Part shown: in pieces, positions 1 through 8,493 of the stretch
Layout: each line of letters starts with the position of its first letter
Numbering within the stretch: the stretch's first letter is position 1
Assembly (NCBI RefSeq): GCF_002286785.1
Contig: NZ_MUJY01000057.1
Coordinates: 16,937 to 80,936, forward strand
Direction of reading: 5' to 3'
From: Pseudomonas sp. PIC25
Lineage (GTDB): Bacteria > Pseudomonadota > Gammaproteobacteria > Pseudomonadales > Pseudomonadaceae
Length of the DNA stretch: 64,000 nt
Position numbers and translations under genes: made by a program
The notes under the pieces: model-generated
Told to the model about the DNA's origin: nothing
Seen by the model: only the letters and a program-made list of their open reading frames with translations
Databases searched by the model: none

Positions 1-389
1 TGCTGACCAAGGCGGCGCTGCCGCATTTGCAGTCCGGCGCGGCGATCATCAATACCACCTCGATCACTGCCTACAAGGGCAATCCGATGCTGATCGATTA
101 TTCGACCACCAAGGGCGCGATCACCGCCTTCACCCGTTCGCTGTCGCTGAACCTCGTATCGCGCGGTATCCGCGTGAACGCGGTGGCGCCGGGGCCGATC
201 TGGACGCCGCTGATTCCGTCCACCTTCAACGAGAAGACGGTCTCCGAGTTCGGTGCCAACACACCGATGGGCCGCCCCGGCCAGCCGGAAGAACTGGCGC
301 CGGCTTATGTCTACCTGGCCTGCAACGATTCGTCCTACGTCAGCGGCCAAGTGATGCACATCAACGGCGGTTCGGTGGTCAACGGTTGA
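1..389 (+). CDS. SDR-family oxidoreductase, C-terminal part (5' end outside window)
   Basis: The reading frame is open from the window edge to a TGA at 387-389, so the start codon and the N-terminal NAD(P)-binding glycine motif lie upstream. The visible part carries the classical short-chain dehydrogenase signature: a Ser in NTTSITAY, the catalytic YSTTK tetrad (YxxxK), then RVNAVAPGPIWTP and a C-terminal SGQVMHINGG motif. These proteins are cytoplasmic NAD(P)H-dependent alcohol or sugar oxidoreductases; the substrate cannot be read from this fragment. It lies 25 bp upstream of ku and may be co-transcribed with it. From memory, a similar SDR lies in the stress island of P. aeruginosa. Confidence 0.9.
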   Translation, partial: LTKAALPHLQSGAAIINTTSITAYKGNPMLIDYSTTKGAITAFTRSLSLNLVSRGIRVNAVAPGPIWTPLIPSTFNEKTVSEFGANTPMGRPGQPEELAPAYVYLACNDSSYVSGQVMHINGGSVVNG

Positions 390-414
390 TCCGTCGCGAG
401 CGGGAGGACACGGC

Positions 415-1338
415 ATGCCTCGTGTGATCTGGAAAGGCGCGGTCAGCTTCGGCCTGGTGCACATTCCGGTGTCGCTGGTGCCGGCGACGACCCGCAAGGG
501 CATCGATTTCGATTGGTTGGACAAGCGCAGCATGGACCCGGTGGGCTACAAGCGGGTCAACAAGATCACCGGGAAGGAAATCGAGAAGGAGAACATCGTC
601 AAGGGCATCGAGTACGAGAAGGGGCGCTACGTGGTGATCAGCGAGGAGGAGATCCGAGCGGCGCATCCCAAGGCCACGCAGACGGTGGACATCATTGCCT
701 TCGTCGATGCCGAGAAGATTCCCTTCCTTTATATCGACACGCCGTACTACCTGACGCCGGACCGGCGCGGCGAGAAGGTATATGCGTTGCTGCGCGAGAC
801 CCTGGAATCCACCGGCAAGGTCGGCCTGGCCAATGTGGTGCTGCGCTCCAAGCAACACCTGGCGGTGGTCATGCCGCTTGGCCCAGCGCTGGTGCTCAAC
901 ACCTTGCGCTGGGCCGACGAGGTGCGCGGGGTGGAGGCGATCGATCTGAAGGACGAGGCGGTGAACGCCAAGCTGGCGGAGCGGGAGCTGGACATGGCGC
1001 GGCGGCTGGTCGAGGACATGAGCGAGGAGTGGAACCCCGAGCAGTACCGCGACAGCTTCGAGGAGCAGATCATGGCCCTGGTCGAACGCAAGGCCACCGA
1101 GGGCAAGATCGAGTCGGTGCGCGCCGCTGAAGAACCTGATGAACGCCGTAGCGCCGATGTCATCGACTTGACCGAGCTGCTCAAGCGCAGCCTGGGTGGC
1201 GGTGGCAAGGCCGGCGACAAGGCAAGTAGCCCCAGCCGCGCCAAGACAGCAACCAAGGAAGAGAGCAAGAGTAAGCCGGCCGCCAAGCGCACGCGCAAGG
1301 CGGCCCCTGCGAAGGGTGAGAAGAAGAAGGCCGGCTGA
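415..1338 (+). CDS. ku: Ku protein, non-homologous end joining
   Basis: 307 aa homodimeric bacterial Ku, which binds double-strand DNA ends and recruits the ligase/polymerase LigD. The N-terminus (MPRVIWKGAVSFGLVHIPVS) is the hallmark Ku start. The Ku ring/beta-barrel core runs to about residue 250. From about residue 256 a low-complexity Lys/Ala/Ser tail follows, ending KGEKKKAG; such tails help bacterial Ku hold and thread along DNA. The ATG at 415 follows GGGAGGACACGGC, a good ribosome site. No ligD gene is in the window, so the partner must be encoded elsewhere. A strong terminator follows immediately. Placement beside trehalose/glucan and KGG stress genes fits repair during desiccation or stationary phase (inference). 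Confidence 0.95.
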   Translation: MPRVIWKGAVSFGLVHIPVSLVPATTRKGIDFDWLDKRSMDPVGYKRVNKITGKEIEKENIVKGIEYEKGRYVVISEEEIRAAHPKATQTVDIIAFVDAEKIPFLYIDTPYYLTPDRRGEKVYALLRETLESTGKVGLANVVLRSKQHLAVVMPLGPALVLNTLRWADEVRGVEAIDLKDEAVNAKLAERELDMARRLVEDMSEEWNPEQYRDSFEEQIMALVERKATEGKIESVRAAEEPDERRSADVIDLTELLKRSLGGGGKAGDKASSPSRAKTATKEESKSKPAAKRTRKAAPAKGEKKKAG

Positions 1339-1357
1339 CATCGATTTTCGAAAACAG

Positions 1358-1401
1358 CAAACGATCGCCGGGCGAACTTTGCCGGGCGATCGTTTGTTTT
1401 T
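1358..1401 (+). terminator. Rho-independent terminator after ku
   Basis: A 12-bp perfect outer stem (CAAACGATCGCC / GGCGATCGTTTG) closes a GC-rich loop and is followed by TTTTT at 1397-1401. It starts 20 bp after the ku stop codon. Confidence 0.85.
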
Positions 1402-1429
1402 GGGATTTGGAAGCAGAGAGTTGATTGCG

Positions 1430-1525
1430 TTGCGCTATCAGCTTTTTATTGCCGCTTCGTTGTTATTGTCAGGGTGTCAATTTGTCCGTTTCGCTCGTTT
1501 TGAAGTCAAGTTGATATCGCTTTGA
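1430..1525 (+). CDS. Possible 31-aa lipoprotein (very tentative)
   Basis: This lies in the AT-rich 1402-1617 gap, which otherwise holds nothing recognisable. A TTG-initiated frame of 31 codons has a short basic start (RYQ), a hydrophobic stretch and a textbook lipobox, LLLSGC, followed by Gln. That layout is the one expected for a tiny entericidin-like secreted lipoprotein. The upstream GCAGAGAG is only a weak ribosome site, the start codon is TTG, and the stretch is short enough to arise by chance. I know of no homologue. Confidence 0.2.
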   Translation: MRYQLFIAASLLLSGCQFVRFARFEVKLISL

Positions 1526-1617
1526 TATTTTTCTTCAAATGAATTGCTAATTAAAAAAGAAGAACGGATTACAGATATAAAAGTGGGGCGTCCCTGCCCC
1601 TCGGTCGGACGCCAGCC

Positions 1618-1794
1618 TTAGCTGTTGTTGCGTCCGCCATGGCTGTTCTTGCCACCTTTGCGGCCTGCCTCGGAGGCGCGCTCCGGGTCATTCTTGAAGT
1701 TGCCGCCGCTAACTTGGCCGCCTTTCTGACCCGCTTCGGATGCGCGTTGCGGATCTTCAGCAAAGTTGCCACGACCACCGCGATGTTCTGCCAT
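1618..1794 (-). CDS. KGG-repeat general stress protein (Con-10 family)
   Basis: 58 aa, very hydrophilic. It contains two near-identical repeats of the form GGNFxxDPxRASEAGxKGG, the KGG (stress-induced) motif found in YciG/GsiB/Con-10-like proteins. These are probably natively unfolded, hydrophilin-like cytoplasmic proteins made in stationary phase and under osmotic or desiccation stress; no enzymatic role is known. The start MAEHRG at 1794 is preceded by GGAGTACTCGCA and is chosen over an in-frame ATG seven codons upstream that lacks such a site. Its upstream region contains an AlgU-like promoter (see 1880-1906). Confidence 0.85.
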   Translation of the reverse strand: MAEHRGGRGNFAEDPQRASEAGQKGGQVSGGNFKNDPERASEAGRKGGKNSHGGRNNS

Positions 1795-1879
1795 TGCGAG
1801 TACTCCTCTGTGCATTCAAAAAGGAATTTGCCCAACGGAAGCTGGGCTATTAAGGACGTCTTCATGACGCCTCATAAAG

Positions 1880-1906
1880 TGAGAAGCAAGCGGCAGAAAA
1901 AGGTTC
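1880..1906 (-). promoter_or_regulatory. Candidate AlgU/RpoE-type promoter of the KGG gene
   Basis: On the minus strand the sequence reads GAACCT-N16-TCTCA, one mismatch from the AlgU (sigma-22) -35 consensus GAACTT and close to the TCtgA -10, with correct spacing. It lies about 86 bp upstream of the KGG ATG. Sequence match only. Confidence 0.4.
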
Positions 1907-1972
1907 ATAATATTTTTTGCTATTTATTCGCTGAACATATGCACTTGCGTAATTGTTGTTTTGCGCCTTGGT

Positions 1973-2632
1973 TCATTCACTGCCGGTTTTACTGTGGGGG
2001 GCATCGACGGCTTTCGATTCCGGCGAACCTTTCTGTCGCAGGAAGATGCTCAGCACCACCATGAAGCCAATGGAAAAGAATTCGCTCTGCCAGTTCTGCA
2101 ACGATTCGAACCAGAACTGGGCGGTGCCCAGGTACTCCAGGGTGGTGACCGCCGTACCGCCGTGGAGCAGCTCCTCCTGGCTGAACTCGCGGGCACCGCT
2201 GACGGCATGGAGGACGAAGGAGAGCAGGAATAGCGCGAACAACGCGATGCTGAGCGAGTATTCGTAGAGTCTGAGCACCCATCCGCCACGTCGGACCGGC
2301 CATGGCGCGTCCGGGTTGACCTTGTACGGGGGGACGTCGGAGGGCGGCGTGTCGCCGAACGGCCGCGATTCGGCCGAGCCTTTCTGGAACAGGTAAGCGG
2401 TGAGCAGGACGTAGGCGAACATTTGCAGGAACTCGCTCTCCCAGTTCTCCATGGTCGCCTCCATGAAGTGATCGCTGGTCAGGTAGGCGAGGTAGCCGAG
2501 CGTGGGTTGCTGGTGGCTGATCTGGTCCTGGTTGTGCTGCTCGAAACCGACCAGGCTTAGACCGATCTGAAATATCAGGAACAAGCCGAAGAGACTCAAC
2601 GACAGGCCATTCCTGTGCCATATGCCTTTCAT
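1973..2632 (-). CDS. Four-helix inner-membrane protein with duplicated halves (DUF6766-like)
   Basis: 219 aa. Hydrophobic segments lie at about residues 10-30, 65-85, 125-145 and 185-205. The two halves are related: each has a polar segment with NWxSEF followed by a hydrophobic helix ending in QKGSxES (ENWESEF...FQKGSAES near 62-90, QNWQSEF...RQKGSPES near 180-206). I believe this is the DUF6766 family, common next to stress genes in pseudomonads, with no known function. The C-terminus is a short polar tail. It lies on the minus strand downstream of the small gene at 2705-2863, in the same orientation, and may share its promoter. Confidence 0.75.
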   Translation of the reverse strand: MKGIWHRNGLSLSLFGLFLIFQIGLSLVGFEQHNQDQISHQQPTLGYLAYLTSDHFMEATMENWESEFLQMFAYVLLTAYLFQKGSAESRPFGDTPPSDVPPYKVNPDAPWPVRRGGWVLRLYEYSLSIALFALFLLSFVLHAVSGAREFSQEELLHGGTAVTTLEYLGTAQFWFESLQNWQSEFFSIGFMVVLSIFLRQKGSPESKAVDAPHSKTGSE

Positions 2633-2704
2633 AGCGTTTCCCCATACGGGTCGATTGAGGCGGCATCCCTGCCTCGTTGTCCGTGGCGGTGCGTGCTGGC
2701 GTGC

Positions 2705-2863
2705 TCAGTAAGTGGAGGGTTCGCTGTCCGGAATTTTTTCGCCGACCAGCGGCACGCCTGGCTGATCGTCGAGCGGTTCGTATTCCGGGACCAGGGGAAC
2801 GTCGCCCGGGTTGTCGTGCACCACCGGGTCGGGCTGCGGAACGTCAGGACGGTGTTGCGACAT
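2705..2863 (-). CDS. Small proline-rich acidic hypothetical protein
   Basis: 52 aa, beginning MSQHRPDVPQPDP. It is rich in Pro, Asp and Glu, without hydrophobic helix or signal peptide, so probably unstructured. The start at 2863 is preceded by GGGAGGAGACAGCC, a very strong ribosome site, which is the main reason to believe the gene. An upstream in-frame start would add 12 residues but lacks such a site. A GAACTT hexamer on the minus strand at 2926-2931, about 63 bp upstream, could be an AlgU -35, though the matching -10 is poor. No function can be assigned. Confidence 0.6.
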   Translation of the reverse strand: MSQHRPDVPQPDPVVHDNPGDVPLVPEYEPLDDQPGVPLVGEKIPDSEPSTY

Positions 2864-2976
2864 GGCTGTCTCCTCCCTACGTAAAAAAGCGATCACCACT
2901 GCAATGGAGGGCCCCGGACGAGCAGAAGTTCCGGTTCGCAGCAGGGCGGGCGATCGGTGGGAAGCCGCGGGATAGT

Positions 2977-3004
2977 GAACTTTTTACCCTGTCGACGGCT
3001 CGGA
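2977..3004 (+). promoter_or_regulatory. AlgU (RpoE/sigma-22) type promoter of the glgE operon
   Basis: GAACTT at 2977-2982, a 17-bp spacer and TCGGA at 3000-3004 match the AlgU consensus GAACTT-N16/17-TCtgA. It points toward glgE, leaving a leader of about 115 nt before the ATG at 3129. The whole 2864-3128 gap between two divergent stress genes is otherwise unremarkable. Confidence 0.6.
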
Positions 3005-3128
3005 AAAGACAGGCTGGCTTGTTGCTGTCCCCGTCTATCACCGCCTTCCTCCGCTACATGACAAGCCAGGTGCCGGCTAAACCTAAGGGGAAGGTGCCGT
3101 TGCGCCCGAAGGCGAAGGAGAATGCTCG

Positions 3129-5126
3129 ATGGCCGAAGCCAGACCCCCGTTCGAAACCGATGCCCGGAACGCTCTGGAAAGGGCCATGGCGGCCCCGCGC
3201 ATCGCCATCGAGTCCACCTCGCCGGTCATCGAACAGGGGCGTTTCGCGGCCAAGGCCATCGTCGGACTGCCGGTCGTCGTCACCAGCAAGATTTTCGCCG
3301 ACGGTCACGACCAACTGGCCGCTGCGCTGTTCTGGCGCGCCGAGGGCGAGCAGGGCTGGCACCGTACCCGCCTGAAGCACCTGGGCAACGATTTGTGGCA
3401 GGCACAGTTCGTTCCGACGAAGATCGGCCCGCACCAGTTCGCCATCGAGGCCTGGTGGGACCTTTTCGAAACCTACCGCTACGAGCTGACCAAGAAGCAT
3501 GCCGCCGGCGTGCCTATCGCGCTGGAGCTGGAAGAGGGGCGGCTGCAGTTCGTCCAGGCCGTCGAGCGCAGCCAGGGCGAGACCCGGGCGGTGCTGGTGG
3601 AACTGCTCGAGCGCTACAACGCGGCGCCCCACGAGCTGGATAAAGTGACGCTGCTGCTCTCCGGCGAGACGGCCGCCGCCATGGCTGCCGCCGATCCTCA
3701 TCGCCATCGGGTGCGTAGCCCGGAATACCCACTGGACGTCGATCGGCCCCTGGCCCAGTTCGCCAGTTGGTACGAGCTCTTTCCACGCTCGGAGACCGAC
3801 GATCCGGCCCGTCACGGCACCTTCGACGATGTGATCGCGCGGCTGCCAAAGATTCGCGACATGTGTTTCGACGTGCTGTATTTCCCGCCGATCCATCCCA
3901 TCGGCCGCAAGCACCGCAAGGGCCGCAACAATTCGCTCAACGCCGGCCCGGACGACCCCGGCAGCCCCTATGCCATTGGCAGTGTCGAGGGCGGCCACGA
4001 TGCCATCCACCCGCAACTGGGCAGCCGCGAGGACTTCCGTCGCCTGGTGGCCGCCGCGGCGGACCACGGCCTGGAAATCGCCCTGGATTTCGCCATTCAG
4101 TGCTCGCCCGATCACCCCTGGCTGAAGCAGCATCCCGGCTGGTTCGCCTGGCGGCCGGACGGCAGCATCCGCTATGCGGAAAACCCGCCGAAGAAATATC
4201 AGGACATCGTCAACGTGGATTTCTACGCAAAGGACGCGATGCCCGATCTCTGGCTGGCGTTGCGCGATGTGGTTGTGCATTGGGTGGAAGAGGGAGTCAA
4301 GCTGTTCCGCGTGGACAACCCGCACACCAAGCCGTTGCCGTTCTGGGAGTGGCTGATCGCCGATGTGCGGGCCAAGTATCCCGAGGTGATCTTCCTTGCC
4401 GAGGCGTTCACCCGCCCGGCGATGATGGCGCGCCTGGGCAAGCTCGGCTTCGCCCAGAGCTACACCTATTTCACCTGGCGCAACAGCAAGACCGAGCTGA
4501 GCGAGTACCTGACCGAACTGAACCGGCCACCGTTGAGCGAGTGCTACCGGCCGAACTTCTTCGTCAACACGCCGGACATCAATCCGTATTTCCTGCAGAC
4601 CAGCGGGCGGCCGGGGTTTCTCATCCGTGCCGCGCTGGCGACCATGGGCTCCGGACTGTGGGGCATGTATTCGGGCTTCGAACTGTGCGAGTCGGCACCG
4701 GTGCCGGGCAAGGAAGAGTACCTGGACTCGGAGAAGTACGAGATCCGCCCACGGGACTACCAGGCACCGGGCAACATCGTCGCAGAGATCGCCCAGCTCA
4801 ACCGCATCCGCCGGGAAAACGCAGCCCTGCAGACGCACTTGGGGCTGAAGCTCTACAACGCCTGGAACGACCACATTCTTTATTTCGGCAAGCACACGGC
4901 CGACCTGAGCAACTTCGTGCTGGTGGCGGTGAACCTCGACCCGCACCACGCCCAGGAGGCGCATTTCGAGATTCCGCTGTGGGAGTTCGGCCTGCCGGAC
5001 GACGCGGCGATGCACGGCGAGGACCTGATGACCGGGCACCGCTGGACCTGGTACGGCAAGACCCAGTGGATGCGTCTCGAACCGACGATGCCGTTTGGCA
5101 TCTGGCGTATCCATCCGGCCCGCTGA
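3129..5126 (+). CDS. glgE: Alpha-1,4-glucan:maltose-1-phosphate maltosyltransferase
   Basis: 665 aa GH13_3 enzyme that transfers maltosyl units from alpha-maltose-1-phosphate to the non-reducing end of alpha-glucan. An N-terminal beta domain (about 20-200) precedes the (beta/alpha)8 barrel. Catalytic residues are visible: nucleophile Asp396 in FRVDNPHTKP, acid/base Glu425 in LAEAFTRP, and Asp483 in NTPDINPYF. The conserved PIHPIGRKHRKG loop is the family phosphate/maltose site. AAGGAG eight bases before the ATG at 3129 fixes the start. First gene of the glgE-treS-glgB operon (22 bp gap to treS); an AlgU-type promoter lies about 125 bp upstream. Confidence 0.97.
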   Translation: MAEARPPFETDARNALERAMAAPRIAIESTSPVIEQGRFAAKAIVGLPVVVTSKIFADGHDQLAAALFWRAEGEQGWHRTRLKHLGNDLWQAQFVPTKIGPHQFAIEAWWDLFETYRYELTKKHAAGVPIALELEEGRLQFVQAVERSQGETRAVLVELLERYNAAPHELDKVTLLLSGETAAAMAAADPHRHRVRSPEYPLDVDRPLAQFASWYELFPRSETDDPARHGTFDDVIARLPKIRDMCFDVLYFPPIHPIGRKHRKGRNNSLNAGPDDPGSPYAIGSVEGGHDAIHPQLGSREDFRRLVAAAADHGLEIALDFAIQCSPDHPWLKQHPGWFAWRPDGSIRYAENPPKKYQDIVNVDFYAKDAMPDLWLALRDVVVHWVEEGVKLFRVDNPHTKPLPFWEWLIADVRAKYPEVIFLAEAFTRPAMMARLGKLGFAQSYTYFTWRNSKTELSEYLTELNRPPLSECYRPNFFVNTPDINPYFLQTSGRPGFLIRAALATMGSGLWGMYSGFELCESAPVPGKEEYLDSEKYEIRPRDYQAPGNIVAEIAQLNRIRRENAALQTHLGLKLYNAWNDHILYFGKHTADLSNFVLVAVNLDPHHAQEAHFEIPLWEFGLPDDAAMHGEDLMTGHRWTWYGKTQWMRLEPTMPFGIWRIHPAR

Positions 5127-5148
5127 GGCCCCATAGAAGGACGGCAAG

Positions 5149-8100
5149 ATGGCTCAAGCGAAGAAAGCCCGCGCCCGCAAACCGGCTGCCTTTATCGACG
5201 ATCCGCTGTGGTACAAGGACGCGATCATCTACCAGGTGCATGTGAAGTCGTACTTCGATTCCAACAACGACGGGATCGGCGACTTCCCCGGCCTGATCGA
5301 CAAGCTCGACTACATCGCCCAACTTGGCGTCAATACCATCTGGCTCCTGCCGTTCTACCCGTCGCCACGCCGCGACGATGGCTACGATATCGCCGAGTAC
5401 CGGGGCATTCACCCGGACTACGGCAGCATGGCCGATGCCAAGCGCTTCATCGCCGAGGCGCACAAGCGCGGGCTGCGCGTGATTACCGAGCTGGTCATCA
5501 ACCACACCTCGGACCAGCACCCATGGTTCCAGCGGGCGCGCAAGGCCAAGCCGGGGTCGTCGGCGCGCAACTTCTACGTGTGGTCGGACAGCGACCAGAA
5601 ATACCCGGAAACCCGGATCATCTTCCTCGATACCGAGAAGTCCAATTGGACCTGGGACCCGGTCGCCGGCCAGTACTTCTGGCACCGCTTCTACTCGCAC
5701 CAGCCGGACCTGAACTTCGATAACCCGCAGGTGTTGCGCGCCGTGCTCAGCATCATGCGCTACTGGCTGGACCTCGGTGTCGACGGCCTGCGCCTGGATG
5801 CCATTCCCTACCTGGTGGAGCGTGAAGGCACCAACAACGAAAACCTGCCGGAGACCCATGAGGTCCTGAAGAAGATCCGCGCCGAGATCGACGCCAACTA
5901 CCCGGATCGCATGCTGCTGGCCGAAGCCAACCAGTGGCCGGAAGACACCCAGCTGTATTTTGGCGGCAAGGAGGGCGGTGGTGGCGACGAATGCCACATG
6001 GCCTTCCACTTCCCGCTGATGCCGCGGATGTACATGGCCATCGCCCAGGAGGACCGCTTCCCGGTCACCGACATCCTGCGCCAGACGCCGGACATCCCGG
6101 CCAACTGCCAGTGGGCGATCTTCCTGCGCAACCACGATGAGCTGACCCTGGAGATGGTCACCGACAAGGAGCGCGACTACCTCTGGAACTACTACGCCGC
6201 CGACCGCCGCGCCCGGATCAACCTGGGCATCCGTCGGCGCCTGGCGCCGCTGATGGAGCGCGACCGCCGCCGCATCGAGCTGCTCAACAGCCTGCTGCTG
6301 TCGATGCCGGGCACGCCGGTGATCTACTACGGCGACGAAATCGGCATGGGCGACAACATCTTCCTCGGCGACCGCGACGGCGTGCGTACGCCGATGCAGT
6401 GGAGCATCGACCGCAACGGCGGTTTCTCCCGCGCCGACCCGGCGAGCCTGGTGCTGCCGCCGATCATGGACCCGCTGTATGGCTTCCAGACCATCAACGT
6501 GGAGGCCCAGCTGCGCGACCCGCATTCGCTGCTCAACTGGACGCGGCGGATGTTGTCGATCCGCAAGCACCAGAAGGCCTTTGGCCGTGGCACGTTGAAG
6601 CTGCTGTATCCGGCCAACCGGCGCATCCTCGCTTACCTGCGCGAATTCACCGGGCCCGACGGCAGCAACGAGACCATCCTCTGCGTGGCCAACGTTTCGC
6701 GCTCGGCGCAGGCGGTGGAGCTGGACCTCTCGCTGTTCGCCGGTATGGTGCCGGTGGAGATGGTCGGTGGCAGCGCTTTCCCGCCGATTGGCCAGCTCAC
6801 CTACCTGCTGACCCTGCCGCCCTATGGCTTCTACTGGTTCCTGCTCGCGCCGCAGGCGCAGATGCCGGCCTGGCATGCCGAGGCGCCGGAGCCGATGCCG
6901 GACTTCAACACGGTGGTGATCAAGCGCGACATGAGCGAGCTGCTGGACGGCCCGGCGCGGCGCATTCTCGAGCAGGACGCCTTGCCTGCCTACCTGCCGA
7001 AGCGCCGCTGGTACGCCGCCAAGGATGAGAAGATCGAGCGTGCCCGGATCGCCTATGGCGTGCCGTTCTGCACCGGTTCGCAGCCGTGCCTGCTAGCCGA
7101 GGTGGAGGTCGAGAACGCTAAGGGGACCGAGCGCTACCTGCTGCCGTTCGGCACGTTCGGCGAGGACGATCAGGTCGGCGCCTTGCCCCAGCAGTTGGCC
7201 ATGGCTCGTCTGCGCCGGGTGCGTCAGGTGGGGCTGATCACCGATGCCTTCACCCTCAACGGCTTCATCGGCGAGGTGCTCAAGGCGCTGCGTGAAGAGC
7301 GGCGCATCGCCTGCCTGGATGGCGAGTTGCAGTTCCTGCCCACGTCGTTGCTCGCCGGCCTGGAGCTGCCGGCGGACGCCGAGTCGCGCTACCTCACCGC
7401 CGAGCAGTCGAACAGCTCGGTGGTGGTCGGCGATGCCCTGGTGATGAAGCTGATTCGCCGGGTCATCGGCGGCGTCCATCCCGAGGCGGAGATGGGACGC
7501 TACCTCACCGAGCACGGTTTCGCTCACATCGCGCCGCTGCTCGGCGAGGTCCGCAGGGTTTCCGCCGACGGCACGCCCCATGCGCTGATCATCGTGCAGC
7601 GCTACCTGAACAACCAGGGCGATGCCTGGGAATGGACCCAGGACACCCTGGAGCGGGCGATCCGCGACACCATTACCGGCGGTATTTCCGAAGTGGAAAA
7701 CCAGTTCAGCGCCATGGTGGAGCTGGAAAACTTCGCCCGTATGCTCGGCCAGCGCCTGGGCGAGATGCACAGCCTGCTGGCGCAGGCCAACGATGATCCG
7801 GCCTTTGCCGTGAAGGTCAGCGACGAGGCGGATGCCAGGGGCTGGAGCGAGGCGATCGGCCGGCAACTGAGCGGGGCCCTGGAGATTCTTGCCGCGCGGC
7901 GTGACAGTCTGCGTGCCGAGGACGGGGTCATCGTCGAGCAATTGATCGGCGAGGGCGATGCCTTGCTGCGGGCCATCGATGGCCTGGCGCAGCGGGCGAT
8001 CGGCGGTTTGCGCATGCGTGTGCACGGTGACCTGCATCTGGGCCAGGTCCTGGTGGTGCAGGGCGATGCCTACCTCATCGACTTCGAAGGCGAGCCCGCG

Positions 8101-8493
8101 CGTTCCCTGGACGAGCGTCGGGCGAAGCACAGCCCCTACAAGGACGTTGCCGGCATCCTGCGCTCCATCGAGTATGCCGCCGCCATGGCCATGCGCCGCG
8201 CGCAGAGCGCCGACAGTTCGGAAGAGGCCAACCTCGCGCGCAGCCAGACCGCCGCGACTTACCGCAGCACCACCCGCGAGGCCTTCCTCGAGGCCTATCG
8301 CCAGGCCGCCGGAGGCATCCCGCACCGCTGGCGCGACGAGCGCGGCGAACAAGCGGCCCTGGATCTCTTCACGTTGGAGAAGGCCGCCTACGAAATCGCT
8401 TACGAGGCCGCCAACCGGCCGGCCTGGTTGTCCATATCCCTGCAGGGCCTCGCGGCCCTGGCCGATAAGCTCATCGCTGGAGGTAACCCATGA
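5149..8493 (+). CDS. treS: Trehalose synthase (maltose alpha-D-glucosyltransferase) fused to maltokinase
   Basis: 1114 aa bifunctional protein. Residues about 15-560 are a GH13_16 trehalose synthase interconverting trehalose and maltose, with nucleophile Asp217 ([10 protein letters not shown]), acid Glu259 (LLAEANQWP) and Asp330 (RNHDELTLE). Residues about 590-1110 are an aminoglycoside-phosphotransferase-fold maltokinase making maltose-1-phosphate from ATP and maltose. Its kinase features include [12 protein letters not shown] near the start, [13 protein letters not shown] (catalytic loop) and YLIDFEGEP (metal-binding Asp). In actinobacteria these are usually two proteins (TreS and Pep2/Mak); in pseudomonads the fusion is usual. 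Product feeds GlgE directly upstream. Overlaps glgB by 4 bp (ATGA). Confidence 0.97.
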   Translation: MAQAKKARARKPAAFIDDPLWYKDAIIYQVHVKSYFDSNNDGIGDFPGLIDKLDYIAQLGVNTIWLLPFYPSPRRDDGYDIAEYRGIHPDYGSMADAKRFIAEAHKRGLRVITELVINHTSDQHPWFQRARKAKPGSSARNFYVWSDSDQKYPETRIIFLDTEKSNWTWDPVAGQYFWHRFYSHQPDLNFDNPQVLRAVLSIMRYWLDLGVDGLRLDAIPYLVEREGTNNENLPETHEVLKKIRAEIDANYPDRMLLAEANQWPEDTQLYFGGKEGGGGDECHMAFHFPLMPRMYMAIAQEDRFPVTDILRQTPDIPANCQWAIFLRNHDELTLEMVTDKERDYLWNYYAADRRARINLGIRRRLAPLMERDRRRIELLNSLLLSMPGTPVIYYGDEIGMGDNIFLGDRDGVRTPMQWSIDRNGGFSRADPASLVLPPIMDPLYGFQTINVEAQLRDPHSLLNWTRRMLSIRKHQKAFGRGTLKLLYPANRRILAYLREFTGPDGSNETILCVANVSRSAQAVELDLSLFAGMVPVEMVGGSAFPPIGQLTYLLTLPPYGFYWFLLAPQAQMPAWHAEAPEPMPDFNTVVIKRDMSELLDGPARRILEQDALPAYLPKRRWYAAKDEKIERARIAYGVPFCTGSQPCLLAEVEVENAKGTERYLLPFGTFGEDDQVGALPQQLAMARLRRVRQVGLITDAFTLNGFIGEVLKALREERRIACLDGELQFLPTSLLAGLELPADAESRYLTAEQSNSSVVVGDALVMKLIRRVIGGVHPEAEMGRYLTEHGFAHIAPLLGEVRRVSADGTPHALIIVQRYLNNQGDAWEWTQDTLERAIRDTITGGISEVENQFSAMVELENFARMLGQRLGEMHSLLAQANDDPAFAVKVSDEADARGWSEAIGRQLSGALEILAARRDSLRAEDGVIVEQLIGEGDALLRAIDGLAQRAIGGLRMRVHGDLHLGQVLVVQGDAYLIDFEGEPARSLDERRAKHSPYKDVAGILRSIEYAAAMAMRRAQSADSSEEANLARSQTAATYRSTTREAFLEAYRQAAGGIPHRWRDERGEQAALDLFTLEKAAYEIAYEAANRPAWLSISLQGLAALADKLIAGGNP

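Noticed and set aside
379..1341. 320-codon open frame on the minus strand opposite ku.
   Set aside because: It is antisense to a clear Ku gene; composition is the Leu/Arg/His-rich pattern of GC-rich antisense frames and no family is recognised.
4798..6876. 692-codon minus-strand open frame across glgE/treS.
   Set aside because: It spans the junction of two clear genes on the opposite strand and has no recognisable domains.
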